From Spirodela intermedia (taxonomy: Eukaryota; Streptophyta; Magnoliopsida; Alismatales; Araceae), in assembly GCA_902729315.2 (NCBI GenBank), contig LR746265.1, positions 2,274,892-2,338,891 of the forward strand: a stretch of 64,000 nt of DNA. The letters are read 5' to 3'. Under the pieces are notes generated by a model. That model was not told the origin of the DNA. It did not search any database and saw only the letters and a list, made by a program, of their open reading frames with translations. The position numbers and the translations under genes were made by a program. This document shows, piece by piece, positions 46,295 through 58,500 of this stretch (positions are counted from its first letter, which is position 1; every line of letters begins with the position of its first letter).

Positions 46295-49200
46295 TCAAAC
46301 TTTCAGTGCATTTTTCAGGGTGCGGACTGTCATCACAAGCTGTTGCCTTTCCCCTTCCACTTGTGCAAATTTGAGGCTTATCTCCGAGTACCTTTCTTGC
46401 ATTTCTTTCAGCTCTGCTTCCATTGATTTGTTCACTTCCCTCAGCGTTGCCATTTCCCGTAGTGTTTCAGTGAGATGGCATTGGTCACTAGGAAAGCCAT
46501 TTGAAGCCTCCTCTTCTATCTTTGAACGGAATCCAATTTTGCTGCAGGCAAATGTTTAAGTGTTTATGAGGACGCTGGCAAATGATTCACGCGCATCACA
46601 AAATATTGCACGGGAATCTCTGACTTCCAATGAGGATTAATATGCAGTTTATTGCTCATGAAATTTATACCTATCGATCGATTCTTCATGCATTGCATTG
46701 GTAGCACATGTGAACTTTCTCCCTTCTGGGTTTGGCGAGAGGAGAATTTCATCATCAAGCCCAAATTCTATATTCACAACCTCCTGCATCAAATCAAATT
46801 ACTCTTGAGTTCTCATCAGTTGATGACTGTGCCCCTATTTCAAATTAACAGTCAGGGAAAAGAAAGAATCGATACTCTTACATAATATTCTGCACTCTAT
46901 CTAAGCTGAAATATCACTGTCGCTTACTAAATCTTGCTTATTACCTTATATGTTGGTCCTGTAACTTACATTCGCCATACATAATGAGCAAAAACGGCGA
47001 TTGCGTCCAGTAATTAGAATACACATTCCAGGGTCTGTGTAATAGGTGACGGTAAAAAACATCGAATATCATTTACTTTTGGTGAGTTGTTTCTGCGTAA
47101 ATGGATGACAGTAGAATATATTCTTTCCTTTTTTTTCAAAATTTCCATGTTTAGTAATAATTTTCGTTTTGTTAATCCAGAGGAGAATATATCTGTTTTC
47201 ATATTCATCTGGGATGGCCCTATAAATCATTGATTTCTCCATGAAATGTAAGAAGTTGGGTGGAAAGCACCATACTTAGAGACGAACAAAACAGCAGGTC
47301 AAAGAATCACTAGTCTGTGGTGCTATAAGAGAGACCTATCGACAACAAGGTCTCTTCTCCAGAGGAATATACCAGAAGAAATTTCCAATGATGCACCTCT
47401 GAGATTGAGTAATTACCTTGGTTAAACGTATCTCCGAAGGTGAATCTCTTGTAGCCTCGGATGATCCACTGATTGGCTTTGCCTCGGCCTGCAGAACATG
47501 GTAAAGATAAGTACATTTCTGGTTTACAAAATAATGCTTTCATCTATATTTTATATAGTTTGTGCCATGAAAGTGATTACTATCTCTTTGCTTGACTATG
47601 TGGAGAGCAAGAGACTGGAGAGGTGGGAAGGTGAGAGGAGGGGGGGCAGGGAGGCACGAAGATGACAATCCTCTCTCCGGTGTGATACCTGGATCGCCAG
47701 GGTCTTGTTCTGGTGCTCCTTCTCGAACAAGGAGCCTAAGCTGCTCTTCTCCGTTTCCAAGGCGGCCGGTTCTAAGTTTAGTGTCCTAGTTATCAATTCA
47801 CCGTCCTTTTTCTCAAACCTCGGGTCGTGTAATTCATCACGTAACCTCCCTGCTTCTTCTCTCGTTGATGAACATTCTCTTTGGATCACCTCCCCTTTGA
47901 TGTTTCCATTTGGCAGCAACCTACCAGTTCCTTCGACTGATTCATTTGATTGCTTCACACGGTCCCCAGAGTCATCTCTCCGTTTTACTTGCCCATAAAT
48001 ATCGTTTTTCTCATTTTCTAGCGATTCTATCCGTGTTTTGAGTTTAATAATTTCCTCAGTGAAAGCTACATTCTGCTCGGCCTTTGATCTCTTTTCTTTC
48101 TCTAGTTCTTCAGACTTCTGTCTAAGTTTCACGTCTAGTTGCTCTATGCGTCCCTTGCTGAGATCTACCTCACTCTCAAAATCCTCAATCTGTGATCTAT
48201 GACGATCTTTCACTGATAGAGCCCCCTGATTGACTTTCTTCAGCAATTCTTCAAGCTGGCTGTTCCTCAGGCGTAGCTGACCAGCCTCGGCCAGGGCCTG
48301 AACGGTCAGTTTCTCATTTTTGCCAAACATAGATGACATTTGGATTGAGAGTCTTTGAAGCTCCTCCATGAGACATTCAGCAATCTTCACATTTTTCTGC
48401 TTTGCCTTTCTCAGTGCCTCCTCAAGCTGTATGGCCCTCTTCTCCTGCTCAACTTTAGCAGAGGTGAGGACAGTTAGATCGGCTTCAAAGGCTTCAGCCT
48501 GCTTCTCAAGCTCTGTCTCCAATTTCTCTACTTGGCCTTCAAGTTCATTGATAATAGATACATGGGCCGAGCACTCATACTGCATCCTGAGCTGCTCCCT
48601 CAGTTGGATCTGCTCCAGCTTCGAGGAAATATCATGGTTTTCCTGCTTCAAGATCTCATAGTCCAGCGCAATCTGTTCCATCTGCATTTCCAGCTCCTCA
48701 CGATCCTTCCTGTGCATCTCTATTTCATTGTTCAATTCCACAATCTTCTGTTCTAGTGAAAGCGCCATTTTGATCTCCCGTTGCTTGACCAGTGCTTCGA
48801 GAGCATATTGCTCATCATCCTCCTCCTCCTCTTCCTCCTCTACATACTGAGGCTTACATGACCGCCCATTGCATTCCGATTGCCGGACATAAGAGAAGCC
48901 ATTTTCATGCTTCTTCTCGTGACGACCGCCATCTCTTGCCGGGTCATCCAGCACACGCTCACAGCCACCATTTGATGTTTCCCTATTTTTCTGGTCCAAC
49001 ATGTCGTCCAGATCTCTAATTGCAAGCATCAACTCCGAGTTAGAATCTTGCATCTTCTTGAGTTGCAGGCAGAGATTAGCGTTCAGGCTTTTCTCATGAT
49101 CCAGCTCCTGCCTGACCTCTTCTAGCATGGATCTCAGCTCCCCCCCCTCAGGTTCCTTCCCACCTGAGGCCATGAGTTCGTCGCACTCCCGTCTAAACTT

Positions 49201-50883
49201 GTCTCTCTCCTCTCTCGTACTGTTCAGGTCCTTTGAAAGGTCCACCACCAGCTTCCTCTCCTTCACCACCTGCTTCCTGAGAGCCTGCAGCTCCAGGTCC
49301 GACACCTCCACTTGCCTCGCCAGGGCAACGAGTTCGTTCTTGAGCTCCCTGAAAGATTCATCTGAATGGCCTGTGCCCTCTTCCCCACTCCCATTGGGCG
49401 CCGAACTGGCAGCCCACTCCACGTTTGACCTCCGATCATCTCCATAATCAGTGGGGCTGAGCATCGGCCTTGGAGGAGTCTCAGTGTTCCCCAAGGGCGA
49501 CAGAAGGCTCGTCGAATCCTGCCGGAAAATGGTGCTCCTATGTGTGCTGTCCCCTGGCGTGTACCTTCCTGAGCTGGTGTCCGACCACGACGCCGATACC
49601 GCATCAAAGCTTCTTGATGTTCTGAGGTCAGCATTGAATTCCAAGTCCTGAACCACGGCCCTGGCAGATGGGAACCTCATCCGTTCCCCATTGGCTGATG
49701 GTCTCTCCTGCAGAGGGGAGGAGGATATCAATTGGCATTTAGAATTGCTTATGTTTCCCCTGGAGGATTCATGAAGTGAAGAAGGAAGCCCTCTCTGATA
49801 TGGCACCTCTCCTGAGGTAGAGAAGAAGGGGAAGAAGACCCTTACAGCATTGGCGAATCCGTTGATGTCTCTGGCATTTTCCGGGTCCTCTACCACATCA
49901 GAATTGCTTAGCTGGCTCATCAACGTCTTTCTTTGGGGCTTCGCCATGGTTTCGCCATTCCGTTCAGTCTCTCTGCACAGAAAGATCGAAGGAAGCATGC
50001 CATTTAAATTATCAGAGCAGAGGAGATCGACCTACCTTCCTCAGATCGGTCCGATTCTTACCTTCCCCTGACTGCTTCCTGCGTTCTTTGGATCGTGACC
50101 TGCCCATTCGACCAGCAGCCCAGAGATCAAGAGCAGACTCACAATACTGTCGAGTCATTTAGGAAAACAAAATTGTTAGATAACAGATGCTTACGTGCAG
50201 GAGAGCATTGGAATCAGACGCCTTGAGTGGGAGAGACACAGAGGAAGGCTTGATGGCCTCGACGTAGCCCGCGAAGTCGATGGTCGCTTCTCCAAGAAGG
50301 GCTGCCTTCGGGAAACCCTGCAGACGAGGTGAGGTAAGAGGAACCCTCCAAGGCGACGCCCATCCACTGAGAAAGAAGAAGAAGAAGATCCGGTGCTCAC
50401 AGTCGCGGAGACGAGGATGTGGTAGACTTTCTCATTGATCCTTCCGGTCTTCGGCTCTCGGACGAATTTGACTGTTTCATAGATTGGCTTCTCCCACTGG
50501 CAGGCTCCACTGGAGACCGCGGCCTTCTCCGACTTCGCCGTGGGCTTACCGACGTCCACCGGGATCAAAGTGATCACCAGATTTTCCCATTTCGACGGAG
50601 GTACCTGTGAATCACGAGATAAACCAGATGGATTCTTAACATCCTCGCATCGACGAGATCGCGACCCACGGCTTCGAATTCTGGCAGAGATCAACCGAGG
50701 GTGGAGGGGGGAAATCATCCTCCCCACTGCATGGAAGAGCCCAGGATCCCCCCCCAATGGATACCCCAAAACCAGATAAATGCAAGTACTCGAAGCTGAA
50801 GGTACCTGGGTCGCCTGGAACTGCAGCCTGAACACGACCTTGATCCTGTTCCTCTCGTTCCTCCATTTTGCCCCCTTGAACAT
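46295..50883 (-). CDS. NT-C2 domain coiled-coil protein (At1g63300/At5g41140/At5g52280 family)
   Basis: Eight exons: 50883-50806, 50604-50401, 50317-50195, 50099-50062, 49972-47689, 47488-47417, 46783-46671 and 46541-46295. They sum in phase to 1052 residues. The N-terminal C2-like (NT-C2) domain spans about residues 1-150: MFKGAKWRNERNRIKVVFRL, then DVGKPTAKSEKAAV, QWEKPIYETVKF, LLGEATIDFAGYVEAIKPSS and VSLPLKASDSNALLHV. A Ser-rich linker follows. Long heptad-rich coiled coils then include ELKNELVALARQVEVSDLEL, LEMQMEQIALDYEILKQENH and the C-terminal KEMQERYSEISLKFAQVEGE. Such genes are annotated as myosin-heavy-chain-related but have no motor domain. Membrane or cytoskeletal tethering through the C2-like domain is inferred, not shown. 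Confidence 0.9.
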
Positions 50884-52849
50884 CTTCGTTACCCGCTCGT
50901 CAATTAACCATAACTTCCTCTTGCCTTGCGCAGACTCTCACAGCCCAGATTCCGCCGTGCCGGCGGCGAGCGGCACCGGCCTTCTCCCCCGGCGCTCCAT
51001 GGCAGTAGGGAGAGCTCCCGGCAGAGGTCGCCGCTCGCCGGAGGAAAAAGAAGCTACCGGAGTCCTCCCCTGCCCATTGTCCTGGCAGAAGAAGGCGAGT
51101 GACAGAGAGGAAAACTGATGGCCCTCGGAGCAGGTGGCCTTCAGAAGGCAAGCAATACCGAACGTCAAGCGCGAGGACGAGCAGATAGATCTAGCAGCCC
51201 GGCGCCCAGGTCTCTCCCCCTCGGTGTATCGTAGTACAGGAATAGAAAAATGGATCCTTTTGTTCAAGCTCGGGGGTGGGGAAGCTTCTCAGAAATATTT
51301 TATTCTAGAAGGCTTACTCGAGTTTAAAATTTCTCTCTCTTGGGTCCTTCCGGCAACTACATCCACAGACCCTCGTTGGAGAGACAGTGACATCACAACT
51401 TGAATTCCCAGAATATTTATTATGCGCGAGACAACCTATAGAAACAATAATTTCCCCCCTCGTTTGACCTCCCTCCCCACCTGTTTATCGAATGCCGACG
51501 CACCATCTTCCTCTTTCGATCGATTACCTTTCTAATCACCCCAGCTTTCCCCCTCTCAAATTCCACCCTGGGTTTATCTGTCCATCTAAACTTGCGGCGA
51601 TCTGCCAGACCGGAACCCCCTTTTAATTCCCCTCCCCCCCAGTGGAATCCTTTCTTTATTTGCGTCATTGTCGGCTTTAAAACGATCCACTGGATGCCGC
51701 GCCCGGTGGCTCCGCCAGCACCACCGCCAGAGCCCATAAGCGGATATGGGCGCGCCGCTCGTGCAGCCTCCGCCCATCAGGTGGGGGGCCTCGGGGAGAG
51801 CGGCGATCTCCTGCCGTCCGGCATAGGAAAGGGAGATGGGCACGTCGCCGGAGTTTGCTTCGGGTGGAGGGAAAAGAACAGCGTTTTCGATCTTCACCGA
51901 CACTTGAAATCCATGGCGTCACACTCACCTCACCCTCCCCCGCAGTGCCTCATCTTCTTCATTCTTCAACGGCACGCTTCCGACGGCGGCGAGGACTAAT
52001 GAGCAGATAATCTGCAGCAGCCTCTCCCCGGATGCTCAGCCACGTGCCATGTTCGCCGAAAGGCCGACACGAGGAAATCTTCTGATCCCGGCGAGTGTTC
52101 CTCTGAGGAGACCAACTAATCCATGTGAAGCTCGAATGGGGAAAAAGGCATCGAAAATCTTGCACTCGTTGAACCCACTAGCAATCAGACCCATGCGACC
52201 AGATTAACGAGTTAATTTTACCACTGGGTTGTGATATTGCTTGCTGCAGAAAGGTACGCCTTTGCGGATAATACAGACACTGACAAAGATGCAGAGAGTT
52301 TAACGAAGAATCCGAGACCGGAGAAACCGACGAATAGAAGTGCAATCCAGCATTCGAGTCCTTAACACATGACCATGTGCCCACGAGATCTTAAAACGGG
52401 AAACCGACGTCTGAATATTATATTGGATGATAAAGACTATAATAGCTCTGATCGTCATTTGCTGCAGCCATCAGAGCGGTAAAGACCGACCCCCCCCCCC
52501 CCTTCCTCCCACGCTGGCGAGTGGAAGCAGAGACGCGGACTTAACTAGTGCAGACGCAGCAGATCCTCACGTGATCTCTTCCAACGTCAAACCCCTCCCA
52601 CGCTGCCGCCGCCAACTGCCGTCGCCACTCTTCGCTTTCGCCGGGAAGTTCCAGCGCACGCCTCTGTAAAAGGTCTTCCCTTCCGGGACAGCGCCTCCGC
52701 CGCCGCCCACAGCGGCCGGCAGTGTCCTTTGGTCCTCTTTACTTCGCTTTCAAGACGCTCATGCGCCCGCCGTGGCCCGCGCCGGCGGCCCGTTTAACGC
52801 CGGCGAGAGAGAGAGAAGAGAGAGGGAGGACCAGAGACCAGTCCCATTG
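50884..52849. other. Intergenic: NT-C2 promoter side, no gene recognised
   Basis: Several GC-rich open frames occur (for example 51592-51999), but none shows a known domain and they conflict between strands. A C run lies at 52490-52502. Confidence 0.45.
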
Positions 52850-53260
52850 ATGGGGCAAGCCCAGTAGAGGCCCATATCCGTGAGCTGGCAAACGGGATGA
52901 GAACCCATTGGGCCTACTTTGGGATCGGCACGTGGAAAAATGCCCTACGCGCGCAGGAGCTTTCTGCGTTGTCCTGTGATGCCCCGATCGTTTTCGCCAT
53001 AAGAGCCGCTTCAGATATTCGAAAGTCGTCCGGCCCGAGGATATGGGTCCGTGGAGGCCACGTGACGGGTCGCCTTCCAGGTGGGAACAGCGTGGAGGGC
53101 GGCGGCGCCGACAATCGGTATCGACTGGGATTTAAAAGAACGTCGTTTCCGCCCAATGGGCCAAAGTTACGGACTCATATAAGTGGGCTGCTCATTTGGG
53201 CTTCATGTTGTTTTATTTGGCTCAGTTGGAAACCGAGCGGCTGGAGACGGCCCAATAATA
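52850..53260 (+). promoter_or_regulatory. Site II (TGGGCC/T) cluster in the exportin-7 promoter
   Basis: TGGGCC or its complement occurs at about 52868-52874, 52909-52914, 53157-53162 and 53249-53254, with further TGGGCT copies near 53184 and 53208. TCP-bound site II elements in clusters are typical of plant housekeeping genes expressed in dividing cells. Confidence 0.5.
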
Positions 53261-53510
53261 CCACAATATATCATAAATTTAATTTTGAATTAAATAATAC
53301 TAGATGGAATTGGAATGTAAGGGAACCGATAGCCCGATAGAAGGGAGAGGATCCGTGCACGCCTCCCAGGCGGAAGGAAGGAGGGTGGTCTTGATCGGAC
53401 GGCTGTGAGGCTCAGGATGATGGTCTCCGTTGCCAGGTGCGGTCTTGATTTTCCCCAAAGTTTCTGGGGAAATAGGTCACCAAAAAAGCGCCGGTTAATA
53501 TCGGTGGATC

Positions 53511-53517
53511 TATAAAT
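53511..53517 (+). promoter_or_regulatory. TATA box, probably of exportin-7
   Basis: TATAAAT follows the site II cluster. A start of transcription near 53540 would give a first untranslated exon with GA-rich sequence. A good donor (GTAAGATA at 53714) is available for an intron ending at the acceptor AG at 55531-55532. Confidence 0.45.
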
Positions 53518-53539
53518 TCAGGAGCTCTCACCTCTGTCG

Positions 53540-55553
53540 ATCGATCTCTTTCGCATCCGGCTTTCCCTAGGGACGTGTAGATAGATAGAGAGAGGGAGAG
53601 ATAGAGGGAGAGGGAGAGGGAGAGAGAGAGCACGCCGCGGGAGCTAGAGACGTTCCCATCGACTAGAACGTTCGCCTCCGTGACCCTGCTCTCCTACGAT
53701 TTTTTAGCATTTTGTAAGATAAAATTATGCAAAATATGCAGAATCTTCTGGTTTGTGTTTCTAGATATCCGTTCATGTTTCCGTGGTCGGATAATTGGGC
53801 GAATACTCCTGACTGTTGTTTTCCGCTGGCATCCTGAGTGCATCGAGATCCGTCGAGGACCGCGACCAGGACGCCGTTAGTTTCAGAATTTTAGATTCCA
53901 GGGGTTATTTGGGCTTTGGTTGTTGGAACAAGTTTCTTAGGCTCGATCGGGAATCTCGTGTTTTCTGGGTCCGGTTGGAGTTATAAGAGCCTATTTCCAT
54001 TAATTCTTCGTCAAGAATTCGGTTGTCCAAAGAAAACTAGAGTTCAAAGAGGAGCATTGATAATGACAGGTTTCTGCCGCGTAGAGATGGCCGGAGACTT
54101 TCGTAGATTACGGTATCGTGACAATTTTGGAGTGTGACATCTTATCAGTTTGAACGGATACATATTCATGAATGAATCGTAATTCCTTCATTCCCGTAGC
54201 TTGGCCCTTGCTCCTCACTGACGCTGTACGAACATGAATCTTTGTTCCTACCTTACATAACACGAGAAGAAGATGAACAATCAGGGCTTACTCTCAATAT
54301 GATATCCTCAGCCAAAAACGAAACACAGGATCATAAATTTTTACCACGACTGTTGCATCCCTGGCCAATTGTATACATGGGAATGATCATTCTTTTGAGA
54401 AATGCCTTCTATTTTGGAGATGACCCATACTTCATTCTTTAAGAAGATACTTGCATATTCATGTTTGGCTTGCTGGTGCATTGTGATTTTTTGTATCGTA
54501 CAACTAGAAGTTCCATTTTCGGTTACAGGCAAATGCCTTCAGTTGGTGCTTTGGCTTGATGATGCAAGGGGATCCTATTACCGGTGGGCTTTTTATGGTT
54601 AAGGAAACTTATCTTTCAGGATCTGAAAATGTTTATCAGGAAATGCATATGGTTTACGTTATGTAGGTTGTAGAAGCCGAAAATTTGGACATGACAGTGA
54701 TCGTAAGTAACAATTCACAAATATCATTGTGTACAGAACTTAAAACGCATTTGATAAAGACCAGTAAGCAAATGAGACAATGGCTGCAGAAGTCTCACCC
54801 TAAAGCAGATTTTGGGAAGATGTAAATTTACTGGGTTTGTTCACTTATAGATGCCAATGATTTCCTCAATACTCCCTTGTAGTTCCCTTAAAAGGTACAA
54901 CAGATCTAGCTTGTAGAAAACTTCTTTCCTTTTTGCCCTCAAGAAGTTTTGGTGGTGGGAACTGAAGGTAGTCAACTTTGTGAATGCTTTTGTGACATAA
55001 TACGGATTCAGTTCCAGTATATTTCAAGCTTGTTTACAAATGCATTTGTACTTTGTGGACTGTATTGTAGGTTGTCAAGGTTTGGTGGAAAAACTGATTT
55101 GTTGGTCTCTACACTTTTTCTGGGAAAACTGATTCTTTGTTGTTTCCTATCTTCACAGGTTTGATGGTTCCTCAGGATCAGTTGAGGCAGATCTACAGAT
55201 AACTAGTTGGATTTATTTCTAGAGATCTGGATTGTATTTTGAGCTTCTGTCGAGCTTAATGTAACATGAACCGATTTCAACTTGCAATATGATGATTCCA
55301 GTTTGGAATATAATGGCTTGTATAATATGTACAAAAGAAATCCTTTAGTGCTACAATGGATTCCAGCTTTTCCATTTTGTTGTCATTACTAAAGTTTTGA
55401 TTTGATTCAAAACACATTCTTAGTTTCTCCCAAAATTCCCAATATCGCAAAAAAATTCTAGTCTTTTGTTTGGAATTGCAAGGAGAAACAAGTGACATCG
55501 TTGATGGGGAATTGAACATCTGAAAATTGCAGAATAATTTTGTGCTTCTGCCA
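53540..55553 (+). other. Inferred 5' leader and leader intron of exportin-7
   Basis: No coding gene is seen in these 2 kb. An acceptor (TTGCAG) at 55527-55532 lies 21 bp before the start codon. The early part has an imperfect GA/GGGAGA tract at about 53581-53630. The leader exon and intron are inferred from splice signals only. Confidence 0.4.
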
Positions 55554-58500
55554 ATGGAGAGCTTGGCTCAGTTGGATGCACTTTGTGAACGGCTTTACAA
55601 TTCTCAGGATTCTGCTGAACGAGCACATGCAGAGAGCATGCTGAAATGTTTCTCTCTGAATACGGATTACATTTCTCAGTGCCAGTATATTCTGGATAAC
55701 TCTCCAAGCCCGTATGCTTTGATGATGGCTAGTTCAAGCTTGTTGAAGCAAGTCACAGAACACACACTATCTCTGCAGCTACGACTGGACATCCGTAATG
55801 CTCCTATTTAACCTGCATAAACTGCATCTCTATAGATAGATATTATGCTTGGAAACTTTTTCTTAATATGCAATTTTCTTAGTTTGGGTAGGAAGATGTT
55901 TGATTTGTCAGACTATCATTTCACTTGAATTGATTTTTTGTAATTTTCATGAAGGGAACTATGTGATAACCTATCTAGCCAATCGAGGACGTGATTTGCA
56001 AACCTTTGTAGCTGGTTCACTGATCCAACTGTTTTGTCGAATTACAAAATTCAGTTGGTTTGATGATGACAGATTCAGAGATGTTGTTAAAGAGCTGATG
56101 AGCTTCCTCAACCAGGTGATGTGATGTCCATATTCTTTATTTAAGCCATTCTTAAAATAATGTCGTTACCGTGTAGCACAGTCACATTAATCACTTGCAT
56201 GTACTGCTTGTTTTATGATGCCTTTATTTATGCTTTAAAACTTTTTTTTGGTTCATTCCGTTTATATTTATGTTTTCTCAAGGATTTCTTTGACATTATG
56301 CCATTTCAAATTTTTGTATTGAATGACATTTACTCCCAAGGGAATGCACGCTTCTGGTGTCTTCACCTCCAAGAAATGTTGTTGTTGATTTTATGTTTCA
56401 GAGAGAGCACATGCAAATAATTAGAGGTGAGGTGACTCCGGCCTCCTCAGCGTCTGGCCTGAGTGGAAAATTGACCTGAGGGCCTTAACTTGTGGCAGAA
56501 GACTGACTCAAAACTATGCATGCTAACCACGCAAGTTTTAAATATTTTTATTGCCTAACTTAAGCAGTCAGGTGACACCAAACTGTCATATGGTTCCTCT
56601 TGGTAAAAAGAAAAACTGCTACACTTTGTTTTGTTCATACAACAGCCCATTTAGGTGCAAACACGTCTTATTTTGTTTTTTGTCACCTGAACCAATTCTT
56701 CATCCTGTTTCTAGAAAAATAATGCCGATGTATTATGATTCTTTTTGAAATAGGGCCTATTGAATTTAGAGAGAATGGAGAGTGCGGTATTTATTTTGTA
56801 TATGGACAGTGTACAGAGTTTTCCTTAAAAATGTGCATCTAGAGGTTTTGGACTAATTAATTCTGTTTAGAAAATGTGAGTTCAGAGAGAATGGAGAATG
56901 CCTCTCTTTTTACTGACTTTCAAGCTCTTCTGATATAGAACTTGAGATTTTTCCTCACTAAGTTATGGAAACGTGATCCTTAAACCTCTTGCGTTGTAAA
57001 CATTTTAGAAATGTTGCCGTGAAACCTCTTAAATGGCAGCATGTTTTCCTGCTGAACCCCTGTGTCAGTGTAGGGCTGATCTTTATTCTTTTACTATTGC
57101 TCCTCTAATTGTGTGTCCTCTTTCATTTTGTCGTTGTTGTCATAGATCTTTCTTTCGATGAAATTTTATCCCTTAGGTGTATACAAAATTTATAATTGAT
57201 ATTTTAATGTAGTCTCATTCGTGAGCTTGTTAGTGCTGGTGTCATACTATGGTACAGACAATATAATTGTGTTATTATGGCGATATGACATTTAGCTATT
57301 CAACTTAGGTTCTAACCAGATGCTTAATTGTCCCTAATCTTATCGAGTATTCATTTCAGCCTTGACTGCATACTAACCTTTGATGCTTTCAACTGAAACT
57401 ATAGTTGTCAAAGAACATGAGGTATGCAATGGTGGGGTCTGAATCATGTATCTGCTTCTTATGTTAGGTGTTTCGCATGTATTGACTTTCTTGGACTGGG
57501 GAAGGGATGTTAAGTCATTTGTTGGGAAAGACTGATACACTTGTGGATATAAACTAGGGGTTCAGTTTTCGATTGCCCATTTTGGCCTGGGGGGCGAGTG
57601 TTAGTTACTATAATCCATTTTTCCTTCTTCTGTAGCCTTGTATGCATGACATTGTCTTCATTGTGAATTATTGCTGAATATGACCATTCTGCTTCAGTCT
57701 ACTCTTTATACCTTTAAAGAGACAGTAGTAGCCCCTATTTTTCTTGTCTTTGAGACTCATCGGTGCAGACTGGGCTAAGTTTCTGTGTTATTTAGACCGT
57801 TTTACCGTGTGATGTCGTATCATAGGTCCCCAACGATGTAGTGGTTTTGTATCATGTAACATTGTTTTTTCTACACACGCCATATCTCCTAGTTTGGATT
57901 TAATTTGTCTAATGGGTTAGGCCACATGCAGAAATTAATTTTGATTTTCGTTACCATTTTGCTTATACCACCCTTTACCTATTCTTCATGTAGGTTTATT
58001 GCTAATTTTGTTGATTCATCGTCTTGTTTTCAATGGAAGTCGTAGCTCCTTACATTATGTTAACTTTTCGCACGGATGTCCTTCATCTCTAGTTTACTTT
58101 AATGGGTGCTCAGGTTTAAATTGCGTTCCTGAAATTTGACATTTTTTATGGTGATGGTACTGTTTGTGAATTTTCTAACGTCTATTTTCTACATTGAATA
58201 GGGGACACCGGATCATTATTCCATTGGTTTGAAGTTGTTGAATCAGCTCGTGTCTGAAATGAATCAGGTTTACCGTACAACTTATCATGTTACATGTAGT
58301 TCATGCTCAATTTTCATTCGTACTTAATTTAGTTATACCATCCAATCAAAATCTTCTGTCCATCGTCGGTCCTGGTCAGTGATAATCAGCGCATGATTTA
58401 GCTTGTGAATGAAGTATCTGGTTAGCCAACTTTGATTTTATTCCTGACGTTTTTTATATATTTACTTCATAAAGCTGCAAAAATATTCATTTTTAAACCG

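Noticed and set aside
51592-51999. 135-residue plus-strand open frame and opposing minus-strand frames
   Set aside because: GC-rich promoter-type sequence with no domain and equal-length frames on both strands.
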